64,000 nt of DNA, taken from the NCBI GenBank assembly GCA_000611775.1, contig KK106987.1, positions 992,001 through 1,056,000 of the forward strand, written 5' to 3'. Below are positions 46,165 through 57,381 of this stretch, piece by piece. Both the position numbers and the translations under genes were made by a program. The notes under the pieces are model-generated. The model was given only the letters and a program-made list of their open reading frames with translations, was not told the origin of the DNA and made no database searches. The stretch is from Umbilicaria muhlenbergii. Taxonomy: Eukaryota; Ascomycota; Lecanoromycetes; Umbilicariales; Umbilicariaceae. Each line of letters starts with the position of its first letter. The first letter of the stretch is position 1.

Positions 46165-46637
46165 GGTGCGGGGAAGGGTCGAGTTGGAAGTACTGGGTGT
46201 GGCGGTGTGGCGGTGTGGGGTTTTTGTCGTTTGCGTGGGAGTGTGGTGCTCTGATGCTGCTTGGTGAAGAGCGCCATTTAGGTAGTTGCCGATATGCCGA
46301 ACCCCCGGAATAGGCTTCATCACCAGGAGGGCCCACGGTCGTACACGTAGTTGACGCATTGGATGTGTGTGTTATTTCTTCCATCTTAGTTGATAGGCCA
46401 TAGATCCCAACAGTTGTACTCGACTATGCGAGAAGCGCTGATTGCAGAAACAACAGACTTGATCTCAAGTCACCCCCCACGCCCACAAATGCGGATTCTC
46501 AGAAAGTGAAACTCCGCCCAGATGATCATAATGCTCATATCTCATCTATTATGCAAGAGTCCCCCCTCTCAAGCCTAATCTCTAACCACCCATCAAACTC
46601 CCTCCTCCTCCCCCTCCCTTCCTCTTCACGCAAACGA
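46165..46637. other. Tail-to-tail intergenic
   Basis: 3' flanks of the PLC-like gene (plus) and the MFS transporter gene (minus). No feature recognised. Confidence 0.5.
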
Positions 46638-48927
46638 CTAATGATACCCCGTTCCCCCAGCTCCAAAGCCACTTCTCGTCGTCCCTAACCCATTACTCAA
46701 CCTCCTGCCCCCTCCCGGGCCGACCCCATCTCTCATCCCCAGCGGACTACTCATCCTGCTCTCCGCCGATCTCGGCGCCAACCGATCGTTCATCTCACCC
46801 CTCTCCGTCTTCAAAGTTCTAGCCTGTGGTAACGGCGGCCCATCCTCAATAGCGACCTCATCCCCCTCCTCCGTCGCCACAACCTGGCTCTCAGGAATGA
46901 GATCATCGCCAACAAGCATATCCCTCGCACTCAACCCCGCCCCACCCATGCCATCATCGTGAGCAGTGAGTAAGCCCCGGTCATCGCCATCCCCGTCCTC
47001 TTCATCCTCTTCTTCGTCGTCAGAATCCGACTCCCCAGCCCCACCGAACCCGTCCATCTCCACAAGCCAAAACACCGGAATAGCGCCCATTGCTGCAAGA
47101 AACGCCAACGTCCACCAAGGCAAAACGACATAGCCCCTCTTAACGCCCCAACTGAACGTCCCGCCCCCGATTGCCGGTCCCGCCGCTCTCCCGACCGCAC
47201 TCACGCTCGTCGCAACCCCATTCAGCGTTCCCAAGATCCGCAAACTGACCGCACTATTCGTGAGCAAGATAGTCGTGCATGGGAAGGCGAAGATGCTGCA
47301 CCAGCACTTGCAGAGCATGACAACGAGGATGCCGAGTTGTTTCGTCAGTGGCGTGGGGAGGAGGGCGGTAAAGGGTAGGACGAGGTAGATGAGCGGGAAG
47401 GCGAGGGAGCACCATTTCAGGCAACGGAGTACCCCGTAGTGGCGTGCGAGGGGTGGGAAGGCGAGGAATTGGATTAGCATGCCGGCGATGCCGTAGACGA
47501 CGAAGAGGAGGCCGATACGCTCGGACTGTAGGACGATGAAGAAAGAATTGTCAGTGGTTGAAGAAAAGAATGGGAAGGAGGGGTTACGGCAAGCGGCTAC
47601 TTACGTCGAGACCAAAACCGCCGGCAAACTTCAAGGGGAGATGGACGTTGGGATTTGTGGAGCGGTGGGTCTGTTCCGGATGGTGCATGAAAATCGGGAG
47701 CAGTTGGTCACAACCGACAGAGTGCAGGGCTAGGAAGGTATAAACTACGAGATTGATATTCGACTGGCGAGAGAACACTTCTCGGTAGCCTGGAGCCGGC
47801 TGACGTGGAGTGTATTTGCGGTCTTCATTCTTACTGTCCTTGAAAGTGGACACCGAGGACGAGTGGCGATGCTTAAGCAATGAAGAACCTTGCTCGTCGT
47901 CATGCTCCCTGGTCCATTTGGGCCGTTGCCTTTTCTTCGTGAAGAGTCCTCTTACGGTTCGAACAAGAAAGTTGCCGACAGATCTACCCCAATCACGCCT
48001 ATGCTTCCGAGTCTCATTGGATTCCTGGTGCATATTGAGCGTAATGTTCCACGCCTTGCGCGTTTTGAGGACTTACCACGAGGAACAGCCAGCCTGTAGT
48101 CAAGCCAAAAAAGAAGAAAACACTTATCACCATGTTTGGCAGCGCGTATGGATATTTCTTGAGAAAAGCGTTGTTCCCAAACCATTCTGGATGTGCCGCA
48201 GCAGGGTTTGCAAGTGCTCCACCAAGCGCCGGACCGAAGATAGATCCAATAGTCCATATCTAAGCCAAACTCAGCCGGGATCCTTTTAGGCATCTGGAAT
48301 AAAGACCTACTAGAGGCATGACACTGAAAGCCTTCGGTTGCAATTCCTTCTGCGGTACCAGTTCCGCCACCGTGGTCCGCATGATTCCCACATTTCCATT
48401 CGAGGCGCCGGCAAAAGACCTGGAGGCGATCGCCCACCCCAGATTTCGCGAGAAGCCGAAGCAAAGACTGGCCAGCATGGTGCAGACCATGCTGGTCAGA
48501 ATTATGGGCTTCCGCCCGAAACGGTCAGAGGCTCGGCCCCAGGCAATACCGGTAAGACATTGGCTCAAGGCGAAGACAGCAGATGTTATGCCAGCCCATT
48601 TTGCGACTTCTGGTTTGGGGACATTGAAGGACTCGATCATTTCCGGCTAGTAGTCGTTAGTAAATGGTTGATCGTGCCTGATTCTTCGCGCGTATAACAC
48701 ACCAGGTACGGAAACACCGACGTCAGAGCCACTGTATTATCGAGTCAATGGTGTCTCGAACCCTAATCGAAGCCAAGCTCACCTGGTTCGGCAAATCTGC
48801 ATATTGCTAAAAGTGTTTGCAGTCAGCTCACAAGTACCTTAAGGTGCATCAGATCTTCTCAGCAAGACTCACACAGGATCAAGAGCTGCTGCACGGGCAG
48901 TTTTGGCGGTTTCCTCAGCCTGGCCAT
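46638..48927 (-). CDS. MFS transporter, ZIFL/YCR023C-like, seven exons
   Basis: Exons 48927-48873, 48806-48783, 48731-48703, 48646-48311, 48259-48077, 48024-47605 and 47525-46638 give 644 residues in one frame. The family N-terminus is spread over four exons: LPVQQLLILSICRFAEPVAL, TSVFPYLPEMIESFNV. Motif A of the major facilitator superfamily is clear in GRASDRFGRKPIIL; SRSFAGASNGNVGIMRTTVAE and WTIGSIFGPALGGALA follow. A cytosolic loop (ESNETRKHRRDWG to about residue 370) separates the two six-helix bundles; the second includes SERIGLLFVVYGIAGMLIQF and SVSAVGRAAGPAIGGG. The C-terminal ~130 residues are cytosolic, very acidic then Gly/Ser-rich. Related transporters move zinc, drugs or organic anions; the substrate is unknown. 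Two internal exons are only 24 and 29 nt. The start could lie further 5' if another exon exists. Confidence 0.9.
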
Positions 48928-49588
48928 ATTGTTGGGAGGAATGGCAAGCCCCTCCCCTTACTCGAGTCTCTTCCTGTTCTCACTAAAGATCCCCCAAGAC
49001 CACATGCCGTGCTGCTGTTCAATCGAACAGGCCTGACGATAAGACTGAAATGCAGGCTCCTGAGGCAAGCCTGACGAGGGGAGTAGTTCGCCATGCTGAG
49101 TCATAGGAGACACGCCAGCAGGCAACCCCGCGCAGGAAAGCTGTGAGGTGGAGTCTACTCGCGTGAAGAATTCTCAACGTCCGAGGCACTGCCGGCAGAC
49201 GTTACCGAGTCACGGCAGTGTTTAGCCGCGTTGTTGGGGAAGGTGGCCCGAGCCAACATTAATTCTTCCGCCCGCCAAGGACTGCGTCTAGACTCTGACA
49301 GGATTCTGGTCTCGTTCTCCAATGAGAACGGCATAACCACGAAGTATGTCCATACGTATTATATACGTGTATACATATCCAAATGTAAGTACTACGAGGT
49401 GAGATCAACCATCAGTCCGTCGTCATCCTACAGTATCCACAAATATCCCTCTCCTTCGACATCGTAATTAGCAAGCTTCTCCTACACCCACAACTGATCT
49501 TCTCTATTTCAACAACGCCGTCGCCGCATCAATATTCGCCTCAATAATATGGCTCCACCGCTATACACACACAGGCAAATCAGCACCT
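48928..49588. other. Intergenic, possible MFS 5' exon or leader
   Basis: Upstream of the MFS start and downstream of the M28 peptidase stop. A short minus frame from 49103 (MTQHGELLPSS...) is open for about 48 codons but I found no clean splice to the MFS gene, so it is left as leader. Confidence 0.4.
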
Positions 49589-52032
49589 TCACATTCCCCC
49601 AAAAGGATCATGCACTCCGAACTTCGGCGGACCACTCACTTCGATGTTGGTCTTGTTCCCCGCGTCAATACTCTCCACAAGGCCTGGAAACGTGGCACCT
49701 GAATAGCCTGTCCACATGCCCGGTGCGAAAACGACATGTTTGAACCAACTCCGCCCGTCCAATCCGGTTTGATACAAGAATTGCCTCTCGAAATACTTGT
49801 ACTTGTCGTTCACCCGTCGTACCTCATAATACAACTGTACTTTCTTCCACCACTTCCACCAAGGCACATCCTCGCCGATTGAAGAGGCGAGGGAGGCAGC
49901 GTAGGCGTCGAAGTGGACAGTAATGTTGCGAAGTTCCGCTATTGCCTTCTCGAGGGACGGAAAAGAGAGATCCTGCATCTCAACACTCGACGATTTCTTC
50001 GCTTTGTCCTCGACGCTCTTAAGATAGATCTTCAAACCATCGGCGTAATCTGTCGCGTTGAATGGGATAATCGGTGATTCCACCATATGCGCTGCGAGGA
50101 GTGCCCACACTTTCGTGATCGCTATGTGGTAGTGCCAGCCCTCGTCCCCAAACTTGTCCATCCAATCGAAGCTGTCGTAATTAGAGTGGTAGTGATACAC
50201 CGCACTTTCCTTAGCTTTTTTGAAACCCAAATCTATAGATGGAATCCCAGCAAAGTCCTGGAATGCCGCGAAATCGGATCCAGAACCCATGGTGGCGATA
50301 TGCCCGTTCCATACATCGCGGACCGTCTGACCTTTCACCGTCTGATTCGGTGACTGCACCAATGAAGTGGCTTCGTACAATGCCTTGTTCAGCAGAGGTG
50401 AAGCAGCCGTTCCGAAGGATGGGCCACTTGTGCCGACATCCACATTGATGTATGCAACTGCGGCCTTCGAGAGCCAGGGGATATACTCCTCAACCCACTC
50501 CGTCGAGCCAAGCAGAGCATATTCTTCACCATCCCAGCTAGCGAACACAATCGTGCGTAAGGGCTTCCAGCCTTTTTCGAGTGCAGCCCCAAAACTGCGG
50601 ACGACTTCGTTCATAGCGGCCGAGCCACTGTTCGGGTCACCTGCTCCACCAGCGATCCAAGCATCACGATGATTGCCGAGGACAACTACCTCATCAGGAA
50701 GGGTACCATTAATGATGCCGATTACGTTCCACATGGGTGTGGTCACATATTCTTGTTCGTTGACGAGGTTGAGAACGAGCTCTGGAGGGGAGGGCCCGAT
50801 GTTATATTCAACGCCCTTGTAACCAAGGCCACCCCCCTGCCAGTACTTGTTGAACTCGGAGACGTTAGGACCCTGACCATTGAGGGATTTGAGGATGGGG
50901 AGGGCATCTTGGTAGGATATCGGCACCGATGGAATGGAAGGGATTGAATGATGAGGATCTTGCCGAGGCGCTCCAGGCTTCGAAGGATAGCCGGGTGTTG
51001 TAGGATCTCCAGGGGTTATACCTACGGCAGTCAGTAATCTGCTTGCTTTTATTTAGGTAAAGTGGACATACCAATGAACTGGGTGCTACCCCGTTGAACG
51101 CTGCTAGGATTTCTGGCAGGACCATCGGGGTATGTCTTATAGCCATTGGCTTCTGTAAAGTTCCCATCTTCTTGCGGATCCGAGTACATGACAGTGCCGA
51201 CCATTCCAAGCTCCTGAGCGCGCTTAACCTTCAAGCCTCTGAAATTTCGACCGTACTTGGCAATGGCAATCTTCCCCTTGAGGCTCACGTTTGCCTTGAC
51301 AAGGTCCTCGAAGTCTTCATAGGTTCCAAAGTTTACAAAGACATATTGGGCAGTGACATTGCCATTGGCGGAATAACCATGAAATGTTGGTATGCGGTTG
51401 TCCAAGCCACTTGTGCCATCCTTTTCAAGCACATCCTCTTCCATGCTGCACTCATACTTCACTTTGTAGTCTGTCTCACTAGCTTCCCCAACATCGTCCC
51501 GCTCTACCAGCGCTTCCTTATTTCCCCCACTCTTCTCTAGCAGCGCCAGTCGATGCCCCACTGGGTAGTTGACGTATATGTCATATGTAACAATACTCGA
51601 CTGCGGAATACCAAACTCCTGCCAGCGTTCCATGGTCCAGAGAGCCTGGCTCAAATTCTTGCCCGCAAGATGCGGCCCAGCCGTATAGTACTGACTCCAT
51701 TCCCTCGCTTTCTCCTCCTTTGGTGTCGTCAGCAGCACATCCTGCAGGTCCTTGTACGAGAGGCCTTCACTCTGAGGCCAGGCTTTGTGTGGAAATGGTG
51801 ACGACCATGGGAGATAATCGGAGGGTCGTCCATTGTGCTCACGAGTTCCGGGCAATCTCAACGGTAGGAGAAACAGGACGACGAGGGCGATAAGGGTACA
51901 AGAAAGAGTGATTGTGCAGAAACGGCGAATAGTACTGCGGGAATAACGTTGTCGAGGAGGGGCCACTCGCACTACCCGTAGCAGGGGAGTCTGTTCGTGG
52001 GACGTCATAGCGACCTTTTCATCACTAGACAT
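49589..52032 (-). CDS. M28B metallopeptidase, glutamate carboxypeptidase II / transferrin-receptor-like
   Basis: Exons 52032-51072 and 51021-49589 (50-nt intron, GTATGT..CGTAG) give 797 residues. It is a type II membrane protein: a short cytosolic tail with a basic patch, one span near residues 40-60 (ITLSCTLIALVVLFLLPL), then a luminal ectodomain with many N-glycosylation sequons. A protease-associated domain inserts around residues 130-330 (GKIAIAKYGRNFRGLKVKRA). The dinuclear zinc site is complete: His438 in GNHRDAW, Asp449 in DPNSGSAA, catalytic Glu486 and ligand Glu487 in WDGEEYALLG, Asp515 in AYINVDV, and His599 in VYHYHSNYDS. The C-terminal helical dimerisation domain ends in FGVHDPFGGM. 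Relatives include human GCPII and yeast Vps70/Tre proteins; the active site suggests a real carboxypeptidase. Likely vacuolar or secretory-pathway. Confidence 0.95.
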
Positions 52033-52919
52033 GAAGGGCGATCAGTCGACGATAACGGGCATCACGAGTGCGAGAAGCTATGGTGTTTGCACTGGGAGTC
52101 TACCCTATAAACCTTCGTTGTTGATCTCATCCTGAGCTACTATTCTTCATCGATCTATGCTTTCTTTGGCCGACCTTCCTCTTTTGCGATGGTTTTCTGC
52201 TGAATAGCTTGCCCAATAGAGTAGTCGGATCCTCTTTGGTTATCGCGGGGAAGCTCGTGCAGGGGTGCTGGGCGCAGGGACAAAACAAGTGGCAGTCCTC
52301 TGCTGGGGGTTCTCTTGACTACTCAACAACCAAGCAACATTGCGAACGGCAGAGATGAGAGAAGCTTTCTCGGCCTCCTCAATAGACTCCTTTCTTCTAG
52401 GCATGCCAGGCAGTCACGGAGCGTCTGAATATGCAGAACAATGCACTGTTTACTCTCCGTCTACGATGAGGAGGTCTGCTCGGCACTTTCTTCTAGCGCT
52501 GCATCTCTAGCAGGCTCAGCAGGATACAAGCTTCACGGAAGGGACTTGCAGATAACGCTCTTGCTGCTGCATTACCGAAGGTGCCCCAGCTGAGACATGC
52601 CACTTGTTCCGAGGTCCCTCGTATACGCTCAACATGAGCCTTCAAACCGCCCAGTAAACATTCACGTGCACACAAAATGTCAACAGTCATAGATAGACTG
52701 ATTGAGCCTACGTGTGGGACTGGAAGCTCAGTGATGGGGTGGTTTTACACCGCTGAAGCGTTGCTACATTTCAGTCATCACACCTCTAGCTCGAATATAG
52801 GAGAGGAGAACTAAACAATACTTTGATATAACTACCGAGTGATCAGCACCAAAACACAAAGAGCTCATCCTAACTCCGATGGCGATGCTCAGTGACAATC
52901 TTTGCCCAACCCTCTGCGC
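52033..52919. other. Intergenic, promoter of M28 peptidase gene
   Basis: About 890 bases between the M28 gene start and the GHITM-like gene stop, both on minus. No feature recognised. Confidence 0.5.
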
Positions 52920-54002
52920 TTATCTCCGGTTGTTATTCCTCATACCCAAAATCTGTACCATGCGAACGAAGATGTTGATAAAGTCCAACTCAAGGCTGAT
53001 ACTCTCGTTGACCGCATCCCTCTTGACCAAGCCTCGTTCCGCCAATCGGGCGTGATGCAGGACCTTCTGCACGTCGTACAGCGTAAAGCCACCAAAGACC
53101 GCTAGACCACCATACAGCCAGATGTTCTCACTCCATGCAAGAGTCCTCACGGCCGTGGCAGGAAGAACCAAGGGAGCAAACCCGGAGACGGCAACGACTG
53201 CCACACCGGCAAGTAATGGTCCTCCGAGGTAGAGATACTTCTCTTGCTTAGCAGTCGCGCCCACAAACGCGATCGAGCCCATCATGGCAACAGTGTAGAG
53301 ACCGGCACGGGCGAGTAACGCCGGCTGGAGGAACATAAGTGGCGATAGGATAGCAGCTTGGGCGAGGTTGAAGCCTCCCCACAGTGCGTACTTCTGGATA
53401 TAACTACCAAACCCGTCAGCGCTACTCCAACCAACATCTTCGAATTCCAACACTTACTTATCCGGGCTCGTCGCAAAACACCCATACATGGTCCCTATAC
53501 TCGCAGCCAAGCTCACACCGATCACAACCCACGGATTCGTAGCCATAAGTCTATAGCTCCATCCACTCTGGTGCAGCGCCCTTGCCGCCACCCCAATAAT
53601 ACCAATACCCAAGCCCGTGTGCATGAACGTCTCGTTCAAGAAACTCCGCTCATACGGCGGCATACCTCCATCTTCACGAGTCTCCCTATTGAAAACCAAG
53701 TTGATGGCGACAAGTGTTCCTCCAACCAGGCCTGCGCCAACAAGGAGACGCTGGGTCAAAGTGCCTTGATCGGGTTTAGAGACTTGGTAAGGTTGCTGCA
53801 TGTAGTTTCGGCGGAAGGTGGATTGGAAGGCATTGCGGGATTTGGTGAGTGGTGCCACAGGAGATGTGGTTTTCGAGGCGAAGAAGGCGCTGGTTGATTT
53901 GAAGGGCGAGCTGTGGAATGCTCGGAGGGGTGCTGATGATGTTTTGGGGATGGTTTTGATTGCGGTGGAGAGGGCAAATGGACGGCGAAGCGCGAACGTC
54001 AT
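52920..54002 (-). CDS. GHITM/TMBIM5-family mitochondrial inner-membrane protein
   Basis: Exons 54002-53458 and 53403-52920 (54-nt intron, GTAAGT..GGTAG) give 342 residues. The N-terminal ~60 residues are a mitochondrial presequence: basic, Ser/Ala-rich, no acids, with a RAFHSS processing-type motif. After a linker come seven or eight hydrophobic segments: RLLVGAGLVGGTLVAINLVF, the GLGIGIIGVAARAL segment, WVVIGVSLAASIGTMY, the WGGFNLAQAAILSPL segment encoded in exon 2, GSIAFVGAT, GGLAVFGGFTLYDVQKVLHH and a C-terminal ESISLELDFINIFVRMVQIL. The D.(Q/T)..H and LD..N.F.R.. endings are the Bax-inhibitor-1 signature. The human homologue is an inner-membrane calcium/proton exchanger that shapes cristae; the same role here is inferred. 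The intron falls within a luminal loop. Confidence 0.92.
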
Positions 54003-54457
54003 GTTTGATGGTACGTTGATGTCGATTTGAGTGGTGGTTGAGGGGGCTGTTGATAGTTGAGGTGATGGTGATGGATTTATTGAAGGTGTGGAGGCGGCTC
54101 TTCATGAACGTAACGCGGTGACGTAGAAGTCTCCAGAACCGAGGGGGCGCCGCCAAGCACGTGGCTACTGTTTGTTATGGTTTTCATAGGGCATATTTGA
54201 TGTACGAATCTCGTTATATTGCATACTGCAGGGAGTGACACAAATTGCATAGATAAGGATGTATGATAATAATAATGAGTAAGCTGTCCGTCATGCATCC
54301 ATGGTATCGTGAGAGCGCCTCCAAAATCAATTCCAACCCGACCACAAGCAAAAATCAGACATATCCAAACGAACCCCGAGAGTTATCCAAGCCAACCACT
54401 CCATATACTCGAACAGCACACTAAATCAACAGCGCCACATAACCCCAGGCATTAGTG
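54003..54457. other. Intergenic, promoter of GHITM-like gene
   Basis: About 450 bases including the GHITM-like promoter and the 3' flank of the F-box LRR gene. No feature recognised. Confidence 0.5.
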
Positions 54458-57381
54458 TCATCGAGCACTCTTGCCCTTTCCCGCGACTGTCTGAAATCGA
54501 ACTCTCTTCGTGAACTTCTGCATGCTACCATTTTCGAGCCATTTGCTGAGGTTTTTGCACTGACTCACATCAAACGCCTCGAGTTTGTGGCAGCCATCTA
54601 CCACGGCCTCAACTCCTACGCCTGTAACTCTAACACAACCCCTAACCGATAATTGACGAAGCTCAAGGAGATGAAGGCCGATGCTCCGAAGCGATGAATC
54701 CGACACCGCACTGCCGCAGAAGGAAAGGTTCAGATGCGTCAAATGAGGGCAGCCCAAGGCGAGGACTTCGGTCGCTGTATCCGAAAGAGCACAACAGAAT
54801 GACTACAAGGCCTGTCAGTATAATCCAAGGTGTTTCGCATTGTCCGAGAGCTTACCAGATCAAGATCCTGTAGTCCTTTGGCTGCATTGGTAAGATATAC
54901 AATAGCGTTGTCCGTCAGATATGTGCAATCGGCAAGGCATAACTTCTTGAGCTTGGAAAACTGAAATTGGCCCCAGTTTTGAAAACCCTGGTCGGTGATT
55001 GTGGTACAACGTGTCAAATCTATTTCTTCAAGTCGCGAGGCAGCGTGGTAGGCAAGGTGAGCCATAGAACGGTCAGTCACGTGTTTGCAGTACGACAATG
55101 TGAGTTTCCTGAGTTTTGGGCAGCCGAAGACTGTCCCAGGCGGGGGCTGTGGAGGGACTGGTGCCCCAACGGACCTAGCAGCCACTTGTCGACCATTGAG
55201 ATTCGAATGGCTGCTGTTAGGAGGCGACGATTGGACCACCCAGCCGATGACGCGAGCTAGAAGGTTATCGCTGACTTTGCGACAGTTGCTCAGGTCGACC
55301 TCCTCAAGACCCTTGGCTTTGTTCGCCATCTCCAACACTGCTTGTGCCGTGATGTCCCAGACGCTCTTCATCTTCCAACACGTAACATTCGCCCCGCATG
55401 TCGACGCAAGAGCCGAGAAACCCTCATCAGTGATATGAAAACAATTACTAATATCAATAACGCGCGGTCGAGCGCCGACAAAAGGGCAGATACTTTTCAT
55501 AAGGACGTCATCCGTGACTTTTCGGTTGTACATAGCAAGATTCAATGTTTGCAGCAGCTCGGGCGACTCTTTCAAGAGCCGGGACCAATGTAATGAGACC
55601 AGGCGAAGGGGCATGATCTGATGTAATTCCAGATGCGCAAATACAGAGAGCAGAACATTATCGGGAAGAGGACCCCCAGTAGATTGGCTTGGTCGACGCT
55701 GTACCGTCCTTGGGCGTTTGGGTATGAGATGCAGGTCCGGTGGTGTTGTGACATGCTTTAGCTTCGAGGTCGAGGCTGCCACTGCTCGTGACGTGGGTGA
55801 TGAAGGTCTTTTGTCGCCGTGCTCTGGTCCATTAGGCTGGGCAGCGTCTGGCGGAGGAGGTGCCAAAGAACCCCTTCGGGACCTTGAACGGATGTTGTCT
55901 AGGTCCAAATTCAGAAAAGGATCTGGATCACACGGTTCGATGACTGGTCGATCCTCAAGCCGACTGGGCTTGTGAGTGTTTCCTAGCTTGCTGTAATTAT
56001 GGGTAACCTTGGGCACGGACTTCTTCCTCGAGCCCAGCCGTGACGAGGCTCTCGGCGAACGGTCCGCGATCGCGAGCTCATCAATGGGTGGAGTAGAATC
56101 TGTCGCATCTGCCATGATGACATCGCCGTCCGATGTAGCTCGGAGCCTTTGCTTGGCTGTCTTCTCGACTTGTTGTCTAATGGCTAGGGGACACCTCGTC
56201 CAGAATTCTGCAAGTATATTCCCAGTGATCATCAGACACTCTACCGCTGTGACAGAGCGGACCGTAGCAGTTCGTCGAGGAGCCAAAGACAGACTCGCCA
56301 CCTCCCCGAAGTATTGACCTTGTTTGAGTCGAGCCTTAACCTGGAGTCCGCGCTTGACAACCCGTCCAAGCCCGTTTGGCATCGGTTGTTGATCATGACC
56401 GGAGAATTTTTCGTCGATAACTTCGACTTCTCCCCTAACGATAAAAAAGACCTCACGCCCATGTGAGTCCTGCTGAATGATATCCGTAAAGGGAGGGTAA
56501 GTGCGCGGCTGAGCGTTCAAGCCCAAGAAGTGCAGTATTTCGGGCGGCAGGCTTGAGAAGAGAGGGAGTTCTTTAAGCAGCTGCCTCACGTTTACTAACC
56601 CACTGCCTAGAGCGCTTGATGCTGCCGCTTCAATCAGACCCGGTGACGGAGATTTTCGCTTCTTATTGTTACTGGATCCGTTCGAAGTCCCACCGTTCGA
56701 ATCAGGCATGAGTATATCACCATCTTCACCATCTCGCGCTCTCTTTTCGCCTCGTCCCACCAGATTTGACGCGTCCTCTTGGCTTGCGGCAATATTCTCC
56801 TTCTTCTTTCGTTCCAGTATTGACAGCCTTTCTTGCGCTTCTTCTCGTATTGTTCGCTCCACTTCAGGAAATCGGGGTAGTTCCTTCTTGAGGTCCTCTT
56901 TCTTCAGCACGACGAGCAAACATCTGGTACGCGCAATAATGGTTGCGGTACGTGGTATGTCCATCAATATCCCTATCTCCCCGAAGAAAGCTCCTTGCTT
57001 TAACTCGGCATATGTGCTCTCGCCATCACGTGAGGTAACTGCCACCGCCCCGCGGACCAACCAATACATTGCTCTCGCATCATCACCTTCTGTCAAGATA
57101 TAATCGTGCGGTGAATGCAACTGCGGTCGAAGGTGCGTCCCGATAGCCGCAAGGAACGAATCCGGTGCTGAAAGAAATAATGGGAACGAGCGGATGCGAT
57201 CGAGCATATCAAGTGGCATACCCTGAATTGGCGACGCTGTCAACGGGGAAGGTCGAATTGGTCTCGATGGGTTCGTCTCCGAATTGAACGTTCTGATCAA
57301 CGAAACAGAATCCGGTACAGGCGTAGCACTCGCCTGCCTGGCAAAGGCAGTGCCACCAGCACTCCTATGGTGCCGCCTCAT
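54458..57381 (-). CDS. Cyclic-nucleotide-binding, F-box and LRR protein
   Basis: Exons 57381-54856 and 54802-54458 (53-nt intron, GTAAGC..TTGTAG) give 956 residues. Order of parts: a basic N-terminus (MRRHHRS); a first cNMP-binding domain at about 64-165 (SFPLFLSAPDSFLAAIG, AFFGEIGILMDIPRTATI); a linker with an NKKRKSPSP nuclear-type signal; a second cNMP-binding domain at about 270-400 (LPLFSSLPPEILHFLGL, QYFGEVASLSLAPRRTATV); a long disordered stretch; an F-box at about 592-640 (LPDNVLLSVFAHLELHQIMP); then AMN1/FBXL-type leucine-rich repeats (VIDISNCFHITDEGF, KLTLSYCKHVTDRSM) continuing across the intron. The cNMP cassettes have FGE and R(R/T)TATV, the phosphate-binding elements. It suggests an SCF adaptor whose activity might respond to a cyclic nucleotide; that link is inference. 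Seen across filamentous ascomycetes. Confidence 0.93.
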
